A DNA stretch of 64,000 nucleotides, taken from positions 4,647,501 to 4,711,500 of the forward strand of contig NZ_CP089309.1 of assembly GCF_021228795.1 (NCBI RefSeq), given 5' to 3'. This document shows, piece after piece, positions 50,828-59,789 of the stretch (its first letter is position 1; every line of letters starts with the position of its first letter). Position numbers and translations under genes: made by a program. This stretch comes from Thiocapsa bogorovii (GTDB lineage: Bacteria > Pseudomonadota > Gammaproteobacteria > Chromatiales > Chromatiaceae). The notes beneath the pieces are model-generated. The model did no database searches and was not told where the DNA came from. It saw only the letters and a program-made list of their open reading frames with translations.

Positions 50828-51420
50828 AACGCCGAACATCACTGGGCGCCGTTGCGGTGATCCTGCTGCTCGCCGGATGTGCCATCGGCAAGCCCATCCC
50901 GCAGGCCACCACTTACGTCATCGAGCCACCGCCACCGATTCCCGCCGCCAGCCGCCGCGCCGAGACTTTGCGCATGGGTAAGGTGCGTGTCGCGCCGAGC
51001 TTTGCAGACAGGGCGCTGGTCGTGCGGGTCGACGAGGTGCGCTACGCCGCGGACTTCTACAACAGCCTCATCGCACCGCCCGGCGACATGCTGGGTGCGG
51101 TGATGGCTGACTGGCTGAACGACGCGGGACCGTTCGCCACCGTGACCCAGCCCGGCACGCGAACCCCTGCAGCCTTTGTGCTCGAGGCCACCGTGACCAA
51201 GCTGTACGGCGATTTCCGGCCCGGGCGCACGCCGAGCGCGATCATGGAAATCCAGTTCAGTTTGGTCGATCTGTCCGGCATCAGTCCGACCGTGCGACTG
51301 GAGCAGACCATCGGCCGTTCCGTGCCCTTGTCCGAGTCGACGCCTGAGGCGTTGGTGCAAGGCTACGGCCGGGCGCTTGCCGAGATGCTGTCGGAACTGT
51401 CCCTGGCGTTGACTCGTTGA
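50824..51420 (+). CDS. ABC-type transport auxiliary lipoprotein (PqiC-like)
   Basis: A 198-residue lipoprotein. The signal peptide ends in the lipobox LLAGC (Cys about 19). The mature domain (TTYVIEPPPP, VRVDEVRYAADFYNSLIAPP, LSALTR-like end) fits the ABC_trans_aux/DUF330 family of PqiC, which anchors MCE transporters at the outer membrane. Translational coupling to the MCE gene supports the pairing. Confidence 0.9.
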   Translation: MKRRTSLGAVAVILLLAGCAIGKPIPQATTYVIEPPPPIPAASRRAETLRMGKVRVAPSFADRALVVRVDEVRYAADFYNSLIAPPGDMLGAVMADWLNDAGPFATVTQPGTRTPAAFVLEATVTKLYGDFRPGRTPSAIMEIQFSLVDLSGISPTVRLEQTIGRSVPLSESTPEALVQGYGRALAEMLSELSLALTR

Positions 51421-51445
51421 ACAACAGCTGAGGCATGCGCTCACC

Positions 51446-53161
51446 ATGGAACTCTCGTCCATCCTGCTCGCCATCGTCATCATCCTGGCCGCGACCGCGC
51501 TCTGCGTCGCGCTGTTCGATCGCCTGGGGTTCGGGTCGATCCTCGGCTTCATCGTCGCCGGCGTCCTGATCGGGCCGCACACGCCCGGACCGGTCCCGGT
51601 GCACGCGGTCGAGGAGTTGCAAAGCATCGCCGAGCTTGGTGTCGTGCTGTTCATGTTCACCGTCGGTCTGGAGCTGCGCCCGGGGAAGGTCTGGGCGATG
51701 CGGCGGCTGATCTTCGGGTTGGGCTCCGCGCAGATGCTGGTCAGTGCCGCGGCCCTCGCGCTGTACCTGGTGCTGCTGGTGGGGATTTCCTGGGAGGCGG
51801 CAACGCTGGTCGGCCTGGCCTTTGCGATGTCGTCCACCGCGATCGTCATGGGCACGCTGTCCGAGCGGGGCGAGCTGGCCAGCGAGCACGGACGCACGAC
51901 CTTCGCCATCCTGATGGCGCAGGACATGTGGGTGGTGCCGGTCATGGCCCTGGTGCCGGTACTGGCCCATACCACAGGCGCGGCCGGCTCGACGCCGTTG
52001 TGGCAGACGCTGCTGATGGTGGTTGGGGTCATCGGCGGCATCCTGATCGTCGGGCGCTGGCTGTTGCCTGCGGCACTCGGCTATTTCGCGGGCCAGCGGC
52101 AGATGGACGCCTTCGGGCTGGTGCTGTTCCTCGGCGTGATCCTGGCCGCCTGGGCCGTGGACAAGGTCGGCATCTCTATGACCCTCGGGGCCTTCCTGCT
52201 CGGCATGCTGCTGTCGGCCTCCGATCTGCGCTATCAGATCGAGGCGAGCGTGACGCCGTTCAAACAATCCCTGATGGGGCTGTTCTTCATCGCCGTCGGC
52301 ATGTCCATCGATGTCGGCGCGATACTGCGCGACTGGGACGCGCTGCTGGTCCAAGTGCCGGCGGTGCTGGCGCTCAAGGCGCTCGTACTGATCGGCCTCG
52401 CCCTGGCCTTCGGGATCGGCCGCGCGGCCGCGATCCGCATCGGTTTCTACCTATCGCAGGTGGGCGAGTTCGCCTTCGTGCTGCTGGGCGCGGCGGCCGT
52501 GGCCGGACTCATCAGCAGCAATGGCCACACCCTGGCGATGCTGGTGGTGGCGGTGAGCATGATTGCGACGCCGCTGATGGTGAAGGCCGGCGCCGCTCTG
52601 TCCGGTCGCCTCGCCGGCGCGGCGCGAGACACGGCGGCGGATCTGTCCGCCGACCTTGAGCGCCATGTCGTCATCATCGGCTACGACGAGGTCGGCCAGC
52701 TCATCGCCCTGATGCTGGAGCGCGCGAACATTCCCTACGTGGCCGTGGAGCGGGACCTGGTCATCGTGGAGCGCGCGAAACGCGCCGGACGCCAGGTCTA
52801 CCTGGGCAACATGTACAGCCCGGCCACGCAAGCGGCGGCCGGCGTGGGCAAGGCCACGGCTGTGTACGTGACGTCCCACGACAACCAGGCGGCCAAGGCA
52901 TTGGCCGTGACGCTGCATCAGCTCTATCCCCAGTTGGACGTCTATGTCCGCATGCGCACGCTCCGGGACCAGGACGAGCTCGTCAGCAAAGGCATCAAGC
53001 ATGCCGCGACGAGCTATATCGAAAGCACATTGTCCCGCGGCGGGGAGCTGCTCAAGAACCTCGGGGTACCCGAAACTGAAGTGGATGAAGTCGTCGGCAC
53101 GCTGCGGAAGGAGAACTACAGCTCGGTCCGTGCCGCGTACGTCGACGTCGCGAGCGGCTGA
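51446..53161 (+). CDS. KefB/C-like monovalent cation:proton antiporter with TrkA-N domain
   Basis: A 571-residue antiporter of the CPA2 type. About twelve helices cover 1-385 (FGSILGFIVAGVLIGPHTPG, SIAELGVVLFMFTVGLELRP, FAMSSTAIVMGTLSERGEL). A TrkA-N (RCK) domain lies at about 405-520 (HVVIIGYDEVGQLIALMLE, GNMYSPATQAAAGVG). The nucleotide-binding glycine motif is GYDEVG rather than the GxGRxG of KefC, so NAD(H) regulation may differ. It starts 26 bases after the lipoprotein gene and probably belongs to the same transcript. K+ efflux coupled to H+ entry, or the reverse, would connect it to the pH genes of this window. Confidence 0.9.
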   Translation: MELSSILLAIVIILAATALCVALFDRLGFGSILGFIVAGVLIGPHTPGPVPVHAVEELQSIAELGVVLFMFTVGLELRPGKVWAMRRLIFGLGSAQMLVSAAALALYLVLLVGISWEAATLVGLAFAMSSTAIVMGTLSERGELASEHGRTTFAILMAQDMWVVPVMALVPVLAHTTGAAGSTPLWQTLLMVVGVIGGILIVGRWLLPAALGYFAGQRQMDAFGLVLFLGVILAAWAVDKVGISMTLGAFLLGMLLSASDLRYQIEASVTPFKQSLMGLFFIAVGMSIDVGAILRDWDALLVQVPAVLALKALVLIGLALAFGIGRAAAIRIGFYLSQVGEFAFVLLGAAAVAGLISSNGHTLAMLVVAVSMIATPLMVKAGAALSGRLAGAARDTAADLSADLERHVVIIGYDEVGQLIALMLERANIPYVAVERDLVIVERAKRAGRQVYLGNMYSPATQAAAGVGKATAVYVTSHDNQAAKALAVTLHQLYPQLDVYVRMRTLRDQDELVSKGIKHAATSYIESTLSRGGELLKNLGVPETEVDEVVGTLRKENYSSVRAAYVDVASG

Positions 53162-53485
53162 GCCTGATCGGTTCGCCGGCTCGCCTGCCGTTTCAGACGG
53201 CTCTCCACCGTCAGCATCATCATGCAGAGCAAGCAGGCGATTCGAGCGCGCAGCGAAAGGCACCGAACCGCAGGGCAACTCGAATAAGCCTTGGGTTTGG
53301 CGATTGTCTGCCCGAACGAATCGGCCTCATCGCGTTCGGTCGAGCCATCCGGCAAAGGTGCGCAGTCTCTGGAGGGGAAACCATCCATTAGGGATACCGG
53401 TGCCAGAGCAGCCAGGAACCCTTGAACCTAGAAAGAACGGTTGAACGAAACCGGAAGGGGCCTCTTCAGCCGGGCCCGGGACCTG
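53162..53485. other. Gap without a gene; repeat remnant
   Basis: The block at 53305-53355 resembles 16890-16940 upstream of the other vapBC copy, suggesting that both vap loci share more flanking DNA than the genes themselves. No coding sequence is supported. Confidence 0.35.
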
Positions 53486-53725
53486 TTAACGCGATGACGG
53501 TGAGGTGCTCCTTCCTGGCGCCGAAGACGGTCTGCAAAGCCCGCGAGCATCGAAGGGCCGAAATCCGGCCACCCCGCGTTGCCTCGTCTCGTCCTGTGCC
53601 GTGCTGCCGGAAAGTGCTTGGCGCAGCAGGTCGGACACCATCTTGCCGGCGGAGACCTTCCGCAACCGAGCGCGCTCCTTCGCTGCGGCGAGCACATCGT
53701 CGTCAATATCCAAGGTTGTTCGCAT
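53486..53725 (-). CDS. vapB: Orphan VapB-type antitoxin, C-terminus replaced by deletion
   Basis: The N-terminal 60 residues are almost identical to the vapB at 18238-18477 (MRTTLDIDDDVLAAAKERAR; GSTAQDE instead of GGTAQDE). After FRPFDARG the natural tail is lost and LCRPSSAPGRSTSPSSR from a vapC remnant read out of frame is appended. GAGGTG lies 5 bases before the ATG. It can still bind DNA through the ribbon-helix-helix but has lost the toxin-wrapping part, and no toxin is present. Confidence 0.7.
   Translation of the reverse strand: MRTTLDIDDDVLAAAKERARLRKVSAGKMVSDLLRQALSGSTAQDETRQRGVAGFRPFDARGLCRPSSAPGRSTSPSSR
53492..53541 (-). pseudogene. vapC: vapC 3' end remnant
   Basis: These 50 bases match 17811-17860 with one difference and encode the last residues of VapC in its normal frame. 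They join vapB directly; the 433 bases corresponding to 17861-18293 are missing, with GCC at both ends of the lost interval. Confidence 0.8.
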
Positions 53726-53799
53726 TATCACACCTCGCATTCTGATGCGTTGACGTTCGCACGACCGGCCAGCGGGGAGCTGGCGATCGTCGAGCCTCG

Positions 53800-54165
53800 G
53801 GTCCTTGATGCCGCCCTGCACCAGCTCGATGTCCTCGAAGCCCAGACGGCCTTGCGTGTCGCGGGCGATTCGACCGATTCAGATCGGCCCGATCCCGGGC
53901 CTCGACATCCACCGCACCGTCACGCTCGCGCGACGTGACGGTGTCCAACACCAGGGTCTCGTTCCAGCCGCCGGTATCATTGATGCGAAGGATCCGGATA
54001 GTCTCTAGATCGGCGCACCGAGGTAGGTCTCGAGCAGTCGCGCCGCCACTGTGCCGCGCGCACCCTCGGGGGCGGGCAAGTACAGGAACGCCACACCGCC
54101 CCCAGGCACAGGATCGGCAGCGCGGCGGCTGCGACCAACGCGCGTCGAATGATTCGCCAGCTCAC
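53800..54165 (-). pseudogene. Frameshifted remnant of a secreted or membrane-anchored protein
   Basis: A GTG at 54165 overlaps the stop of the upstream gene (GTGA) and starts SWRIIRRALVAAAALPILCLG, a signal or anchor sequence. Following pieces are in other frames: VAFLYLPAPEGARGTVAARL and LETYLGAPI, then ETIRILRINDTGGWNETLVL, and then DTQGRLGFEDIELVQGGIKD. The first break falls in a G-run near 54100. It was evidently coupled to the 444-aa protein at 54162-55496; the family is unknown to me. Confidence 0.65.
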
Positions 54166-55496
54166 ATCAGGTTGTCGCCGATTGCGCCGTAGGGTGTTCC
54201 GCTGGCCTTGTCGTAGTAGTACATCAGCGGTCCTTGCGCTGCTCCTTCCTTGCCGCCGCGCTGGAGCAGGCCGGCGTCGTCCAAGATGCGGTAGGCCTCG
54301 GTCGGCAGTACCTGCCGGTTGCGAGCGACAAAGAGCAGGGCGCCCGGGATGTGCGCAAGCAGCGTGTCATGGTCGGCGGTGACCAGATCCTGAATCCAGG
54401 ATGGCAAACCATTCGGCACGAGCTCCAACTGGGGCGGCGGCCCGAGGTCGTGCTCCTTGTGAATGCGGATCAACGCCAGCTGGATCATGGCCAGCGACTC
54501 GGTGATGCAGGAGCGCTCCAAGAGCTGGTAGGACAGGTCGGCCGTCTTCAGGAGGTTGCTCAGCGGGTCCTTGGGCAGCCCCGATGTCGCGAACACGGAC
54601 TCGGCGCGCTGAACCTCTTCTTGCGTCGGCTGTACCAGCCCCTCGGCCCGCACTACGCCCTCGGCGACCAGCTTGCCGATGGTACGCCGGGCGAAGGCAT
54701 CGCCGGCAAGCGCGGCGGTGAGCAGGGTTAGTTGCAGGGCATCGTCGACGTCCGGGAGCCGTACCGGGTAGCAGCGCCAGGGGTTGCCACGCACGATGTC
54801 GGTCAGGAAGCGCTGGGCACCGGTATAGGCGCGGGCGCTCAGGGTATAGGTGTCCGGGTCCAGGCCCTGTAGCCCGTCGTAGCTTGTCATCGGCGCTCGC
54901 CAGGCCTCCCAGCTCAGCATCAGGTCGTCCGGTTGCAGGGCGCCGCGCAGCGGCTCGCCGTCCCGGGACAGGATCACCGGGCGCCGGTCCTGGGCGAACA
55001 GGAAACGGAGCATGGCGTGGCCCATGAAGGTGTCTTCGCCATGTTCGTTGCGGGTGGGCGTCAAGCACCACTCCAGGGCGCTCAGGCCGTCCAGCGGCAC
55101 CCTAAGGGTCGCCAGCAGGTTCTCGCCGATCACCGGGTTGCCGCCGGCATTGACATTGCGCATCAGCAGGAACGGCGCGTCGCCAAACACACGGGAGTTG
55201 TCCCAGTCCACCATGAAGGGAAGCATGGACATGGCCAGACCGTTGGGCAGCCGGTCGGTGGCGGTGTTGATGCGTGCCAGCGGCGTCGCCTGCTCGGCCC
55301 AGCCGAGCAGCTCCTCGGCGTCGGCGATGCGCGGTTCGCCCGGGTAGTCCCGGGCCAGCCGCGGCACCAGCGGGGCATCGCGCTCGGCCAGGTCAGGCGT
55401 GTCGGTGTGCAGCAGCCAATAGGCGCTTCCAACCAGCAGCAACAGCAGGCCGACGAGGGCGGCGACAAGCCATTTCAGTGCCTTGCGAAGGGCCAT
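54162..55496 (-). CDS. Membrane-anchored hypothetical protein (444 aa)
   Basis: I do not recognise a family. The protein begins MALRKALKWLVAALVGLLLL, an N-terminal anchor, followed by a mostly soluble domain exported to the periplasm. There are two cysteines in the central and late part (EWCLTPTR, RSCITESLA). The tail YYYDKASGTPYGAIGDNLM resembles pilin-like or DUF-type secreted enzymes, but this is weak. GGAGG precedes the ATG at 55496 by 6 bases. Its former partner downstream is a pseudogene. Confidence 0.72.
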   Translation of the reverse strand: MALRKALKWLVAALVGLLLLLVGSAYWLLHTDTPDLAERDAPLVPRLARDYPGEPRIADAEELLGWAEQATPLARINTATDRLPNGLAMSMLPFMVDWDNSRVFGDAPFLLMRNVNAGGNPVIGENLLATLRVPLDGLSALEWCLTPTRNEHGEDTFMGHAMLRFLFAQDRRPVILSRDGEPLRGALQPDDLMLSWEAWRAPMTSYDGLQGLDPDTYTLSARAYTGAQRFLTDIVRGNPWRCYPVRLPDVDDALQLTLLTAALAGDAFARRTIGKLVAEGVVRAEGLVQPTQEEVQRAESVFATSGLPKDPLSNLLKTADLSYQLLERSCITESLAMIQLALIRIHKEHDLGPPPQLELVPNGLPSWIQDLVTADHDTLLAHIPGALLFVARNRQVLPTEAYRILDDAGLLQRGGKEGAAQGPLMYYYDKASGTPYGAIGDNLM

Positions 55497-55621
55497 GGGC
55501 GGCCTCCAGAGAGTCTCGGAAAGAAGCGTCGGCGGCGAGCCGGCAACGACGTTGATCCGCACTCACTGCAAGGATCTTACACGCTACCGCAGCAACCGCG
55601 ACAGCCGGTCCGCGGAGTGAT

Positions 55622-56190
55622 TTAGGCGGCGGCGGTGTCGAGAGCAGGTCTATACCCTGGTCGAAAAAGACTCTTTCTCCCGGGGTCTGCGATTGCGAAG
55701 TCGAAGATGCGGTTTGCCATCTTGATCGCTTCCTGCGAGCGGCCCTGTTCGGCGAGGCGGGGCAGATAGGCAAGGCACATTTGAATCGCCGCGCGAAGCT
55801 GTTCAAAGCCACGTGGCGACCGCTTTGCGGGTAGCAGGGCGACATTCGCCAAACGACTGGCTAGACAGTCGAACGGATGCAGGATGTACACCCGCTCGCC
55901 GGTTTCGAGCTCGATCGGGAGCCTGCGGCGCAGAATATCCGTCTCGCTGAGGCCGGCTACCATACCGAGGAAGTCGGCCACGACCGTGTCGGCATCGTCC
56001 AGGATGACAGCCGTGTTGGGCGTCGGATTGTCCGGCGTGGGAATGATGCAGCGGTAGCCTAAGGCGTCGGCCAGTTCCTGAGCCCGGGAAGGATCCCCCA
56101 AAAAGTCGATATCGATGGTCTTTGTTCGTACCGGCAGGCCGAGAAGGTGTTCCCATCAGGCCACCGATTGTCCGCCAACCAGCGTGAGCT
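55622..56190 (-). pseudogene. Nucleotidyltransferase-fold protein with an in-frame TGA
   Basis: The frame reads LTLVGGQSVA, TGA (56158-56156), WEHLLGLPVRTKTIDIDFLG, then DPSRAQELADALGY and so on to 55622. It follows a known pattern of AbiEii/DUF-type nucleotidyltransferases (LVGGQALAFW..., then TSDIDFLG), in which the D-x-D motif DIDF is the metal site. The stop takes the place of a hydrophobic residue directly after SVA. The N-terminal side is fused to an unrelated amidohydrolase remnant. A start after the TGA (ATG 56101) would lack the GG motif and DID. Confidence 0.72.
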
Positions 56191-56335
56191 CGTCGTCCGT
56201 GTGCCCGTCGAAGACGTGGACGTTGGTGAAGAAGGTCTGAGACGCATCCTGCGCCAGGATCGTGCCCGACGCGGCGAGCATGGCCGCAGACGCGAGCGTT
56301 CAGAGACCCGCGGTACTTGGCTTCTCCATCGGCAT
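56188..56335 (-). pseudogene. Amidohydrolase N-terminal remnant
   Basis: From ATG 56335 the frame reads MPMEKPSTAGL, TGA, TLASAAMLAASGTILAQ, DASQTFFTNVHVFDGHTDD. This is the signal peptide plus first strand of secreted imidazolonepropionase-like amidohydrolases, which typically contain TNVxVFDGHTD. It then runs into nucleotidyltransferase text near 56185-56195. It is a fragment by recombination, with an extra nonsense codon. Confidence 0.68.
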
Positions 56336-56459
56336 GGCTGTTGTTCGCGAGGGTGTTCAGGAAATGTCTTGAACGCGCGAGCAGAACGTGTCGTCGGCTT
56401 GCAGAGCGGACAAGCGAAGCGCAGTCCACCGGCAGCAGCGCAGGACTCGGTGGACTTGG

Positions 56460-57845
56460 CTATCGCTCGTCCACCCTGCCGGCCTGGCCGGCCAGGTACT
56501 TGGCCGCTCTTCTCAAGTAACCCGGCATCTTGTCCTCTCCATAGGGAGGGATGTAGCCGTTGGTCGAGAAATACACGCCCACGAAATCACGGGCTGGATC
56601 GATGTAGATGCCCTGGCCGAGATTGCCGTGTTTCCACAAGGCGCCGTCTTCGAACACCCCATCGAACTGATAGGAGTTCATCAGCGGTGATTCGCCGAAG
56701 TCTGCCTTCTGACCTTCATACTTCGCGCCCCTGCGATATGCCTCCGGGCTGCCGGCGGTCTGCAGACGCTTCAGGACCTCCGCCGAGACCACCGGCTTCA
56801 CCGCGGCGTTGTCCCAGCTCGGCGTGAACAGCATGCCAAAGCGGGCAAAATCCTCCGTCGTGGTCGATAGCAGCCCGTGTGCCACGGACGTGCCGTCAGG
56901 GGTCAGATGGTGTTGCATCGACAGGCGGGCGGTCATGTTGCCCCAAACACGCTCCTCGAAGATCGTCGCCCAGGTCTTGTTCTCGATGCGTTCGGCGATC
57001 ACGACGAAGACCTGGGTCACGGCGGAGGAATAGCGGAACCGATCGCCGGGCGCCTCGCCTTCGATCTTCTCGGCGCCCTTGAGGATGCTCAACCAGTCTT
57101 CGACTTGTCCTGTCGCGGGGTTGGGTGCACCGAACTCCGCACCGAAGAAGCGCACGATGATGGACTCGGGATCGACGATGGCCTCCAGCGTTTCCTCCAG
57201 TTGAAGCGCGGTGGCCATATTCGCCGCATCGATCATCTTGATGCCATCCCAGTTCGTGCCTTTGAATTCCGGGAGGTATTCCACGACCTCCTTGTTCATG
57301 TCGATCTTGCCCTCGGCCTCCAATTGGGCGATCACCAACCCAACCGTCGTCTTCCCCGGAGACATCCAGACGTGCTGGTCCATCGGGTTCATCCCGGGAT
57401 AGGTCTCGTAGACAATCTTCCCCTGGTGGACCATGACCACCGCCTGCACCCGATGGTTGGGGTGCACTACGTACTCGTTCAGCGTCAGGTCGCCTTCCGT
57501 GACCGTGAAGGAGACACTGTCGCCCAATGCGGGATCGAGCGCCTTTTCGAGCGGCCTGTAGTGTTCATTCGGCTTGGAGGTGGCCGTCGGCAACACCTCG
57601 CTCAGGTGCAGGTTGTAGTAGAGCGCATGATCGCCGCCCAACTGATAGTGGAAGTTCTCGAACCTCTCCTGTGCATCCCGAGCGAATTCCAGAGAGAAAG
57701 GCGTCTTGGCGCTAGCGACGGGTAAGGTCGTCTTTGCGCCGGGCGCGACCAGGTATTTGGCCAGCGGATTTTCGTCGGCCTGGGTGATCAGGGGACTTGT
57801 CATACAAAAGGCCAAGCAGGCGGCGCGATGGAGTCCTGGTTTCAC
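56460..57845 (-). CDS. Secreted serine hydrolase of the class C beta-lactamase fold
   Basis: A 461-residue protein starting at GTG 57845, 8 bases after GGAGGT. The N-terminus KPGLHRAACLAFCMTSPLI is a signal peptide. The catalytic SxxK is in WMSPGKTTVG (about 165-170) and the YxS motif is in RFRYSSAVTQVF (about 275-285). The final His/Lys-Gly region may be KHGNLGQGIY (about 425). Class C-fold proteins include beta-lactamases, D-aminopeptidases and esterases. Next to two D-aminoacylase-like genes, a role in D-amino acid or amide hydrolysis is attractive, but the exact substrate is not known. Confidence 0.88.
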   Translation of the reverse strand: MKPGLHRAACLAFCMTSPLITQADENPLAKYLVAPGAKTTLPVASAKTPFSLEFARDAQERFENFHYQLGGDHALYYNLHLSEVLPTATSKPNEHYRPLEKALDPALGDSVSFTVTEGDLTLNEYVVHPNHRVQAVVMVHQGKIVYETYPGMNPMDQHVWMSPGKTTVGLVIAQLEAEGKIDMNKEVVEYLPEFKGTNWDGIKMIDAANMATALQLEETLEAIVDPESIIVRFFGAEFGAPNPATGQVEDWLSILKGAEKIEGEAPGDRFRYSSAVTQVFVVIAERIENKTWATIFEERVWGNMTARLSMQHHLTPDGTSVAHGLLSTTTEDFARFGMLFTPSWDNAAVKPVVSAEVLKRLQTAGSPEAYRRGAKYEGQKADFGESPLMNSYQFDGVFEDGALWKHGNLGQGIYIDPARDFVGVYFSTNGYIPPYGEDKMPGYLRRAAKYLAGQAGRVDER

Positions 57846-58066
57846 GAATGGTGACCTCCGACAGGAAAGGCTGCGATGTCTCGCTGACGGGATCGGCCGG
57901 CGATTCGGCTGACAGTGCGCGGTGTTTTGGATCTGATCGCCGTCGCGCACTCGGTACCCGCCGCTGACCAGCACCGCCGACACACCGCCCCCGGCGGGTT
58001 GGCATTGCAGTCGCTCGTCTTGTCGGCGCTCGTCTCCGGGCCGAAGACGCCGATCGGAGGCCGCCC

Positions 58067-59743
58067 TCAGTGCCCATGGGTGTCAGGCTGCGACTCAGGT
58101 ACACCTATGTTTCTAGGCTGCTGACCGGGCACGCCGCCGCCGAAATCCATCGGCGCGGCATAGAAGGTCTGCGCCCAATTCTCGATGGTGATCGGCTCGA
58201 AGCGGCTTTTCTCGGGTTCAAATCGAACGGGCTGGCCGGGATTGACGCCCTTCAGCACTTGCGAGTCCTTGACGACGATCGTCCCGTTGACCACGACATA
58301 GGGAATGCCTTCCGAAGGGAGCGTGCCCTTTGCATAGGTGGCTTTGTCGGTTACCGTTTCGGGATCGAAGACGGTGATGTCCGCAATCATCCCCTCCTGC
58401 AGGCGTCCCCGCTTCTGCATGGACTTCAAGCCCGTTCTGCCGAGGGGTCCCGCGGCGTTGTAGCTGGTCATCGCCACGACCTGCATCAGGGGTATGCCAT
58501 TCTCCCGCGCCAGCCGCAGGGCCTTGGCAAAACTGCCGGCGGCCCGCGGATGGGTGTTGGGAAGATTCTCGTAAGGCGTGTCCCAGGTCAGCTGGTCATC
58601 GGGGATCATGGGCATGCCGTCTGTGACCACGGATACGCCTGGCAGCTTCAGCCAATCGATGATCGCCGACTCGGGCATCTTGAAGACGAGAACGGGACGG
58701 GTGGGTTCGGTCTTGAGCACTTCTTCGCGCTTCTCCGGGGTGTACCACTCGCCGGTCGCCACATCCTGGATCGTCTCTTCATACTTGTGGCCCAAGGCGC
58801 CCTCCCAAACCTCCGGTGCCAGAAAGACGGCGTTCAGGGCCGTGGATCCGGCGGCATAGGGATAGATCTCGCCCCACACGTTCATGCCGCGCTCGCGCAT
58901 GCGCACCAGCAGCTCGTGCACCAGGTTGTAGCCGGGGTTGTTGAAATGGCAGGCCAGGGCCGGCGCGCCCAAGGCCGCGGCATTGGCCAACAGTTCCTGG
59001 ATGCCGTTGGTCTCGGTGGTATCGGTGCCGGGCGTGTAGCGGAAATGGGCACCGGTCTGCCGGCCATAGTGGGCGGCGAGGCGCTGGACTTCGAAGAACT
59101 CACGGGTGGAGACGCCGTCGCGCATGTAGCCCAGCGTGGAGCCAATGCCCAGGCCGCCGGCCTGAAGTCCTTCATCCAGGAGCTGAAGGATTCCGTTTCC
59201 CTGTTCCAGGTTAGGTCGTTTGCAGCACCAGCCGTCGCCTTTTCGACTCTCGATCGCCGTGCGAACGTCCTGCGCTCCCTCGAAACCGTCGAGCACGGCC
59301 GCGCGGGCAAACTCGTGGCCCACGGCCTGGCCGTAGTTCACCTGGTTCTTTCCCTCCCGCTCCTTGTACCACTGGGCGACGTACGGGCCATGGGTGCCGA
59401 TCTCGAGGTCCAGTACCGTGGTGCGGCCGTCGCGCAGGGCGAGCTTGTTGGACCAGGGCCGGTCGTAGTGCCAGTGGGTGTCGATAAACCCCGGCGCGAC
59501 CACGTGGCCGGTGGCATCGATGGTTTCCTCAGCGGTGATCTTTTCCTTGGTGATGACGGCGATCCGGCCATCCTTGACGCCGACGTTGGCGACCGCGTCA
59601 TACCGGGTTTCCGGATCCATCACCCGGCCATTTAGGATAACGAGGTCGTAATCCTCGGCGAAGGCGGGCAGGGCGGCGGCGAGGAGCCCGCAGGCCACCG
59701 CTGCGGCACTGGCGTTTCTTAAGCGACTCTTCAGGAATTCCAT
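58067..59743 (-). CDS. Secreted amidohydrolase, D-aminoacylase-like (copy 1)
   Basis: From ATG 59743 (MEFLKSRLRN) the product is 558 residues with a signal peptide ending ALPAFA. The amidohydrolase core begins YDLVILNGRVMDPETRYDA, with metal ligands in APGFIDTHWHYDRPW (about 75-90), a histidine in HFRYTPGTDT and ACHFNNPGYN, and the late ITVFDPETVTDKATY. This is the pattern of N-acyl-D-amino-acid deacylases. AGAGGAG lies 6 bases before the start; an ATG two codons earlier lies on top of the site. It is the downstream one of a pair with the gene at 59790. Confidence 0.88.
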   Translation of the reverse strand: MEFLKSRLRNASAAAVACGLLAAALPAFAEDYDLVILNGRVMDPETRYDAVANVGVKDGRIAVITKEKITAEETIDATGHVVAPGFIDTHWHYDRPWSNKLALRDGRTTVLDLEIGTHGPYVAQWYKEREGKNQVNYGQAVGHEFARAAVLDGFEGAQDVRTAIESRKGDGWCCKRPNLEQGNGILQLLDEGLQAGGLGIGSTLGYMRDGVSTREFFEVQRLAAHYGRQTGAHFRYTPGTDTTETNGIQELLANAAALGAPALACHFNNPGYNLVHELLVRMRERGMNVWGEIYPYAAGSTALNAVFLAPEVWEGALGHKYEETIQDVATGEWYTPEKREEVLKTEPTRPVLVFKMPESAIIDWLKLPGVSVVTDGMPMIPDDQLTWDTPYENLPNTHPRAAGSFAKALRLARENGIPLMQVVAMTSYNAAGPLGRTGLKSMQKRGRLQEGMIADITVFDPETVTDKATYAKGTLPSEGIPYVVVNGTIVVKDSQVLKGVNPGQPVRFEPEKSRFEPITIENWAQTFYAAPMDFGGGVPGQQPRNIGVPESQPDTHGH

Positions 59744-59789
59744 GTGCATCTCCTCTTGGCGTCGATGGTCGCCAATTTCTCGATCGCTC

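Noticed and set aside
58070-59635. 521-aa plus-strand frame opposite the amidohydrolase
   Set aside because: It is antisense to a gene with a signal peptide and metal-binding histidines; no features of its own.
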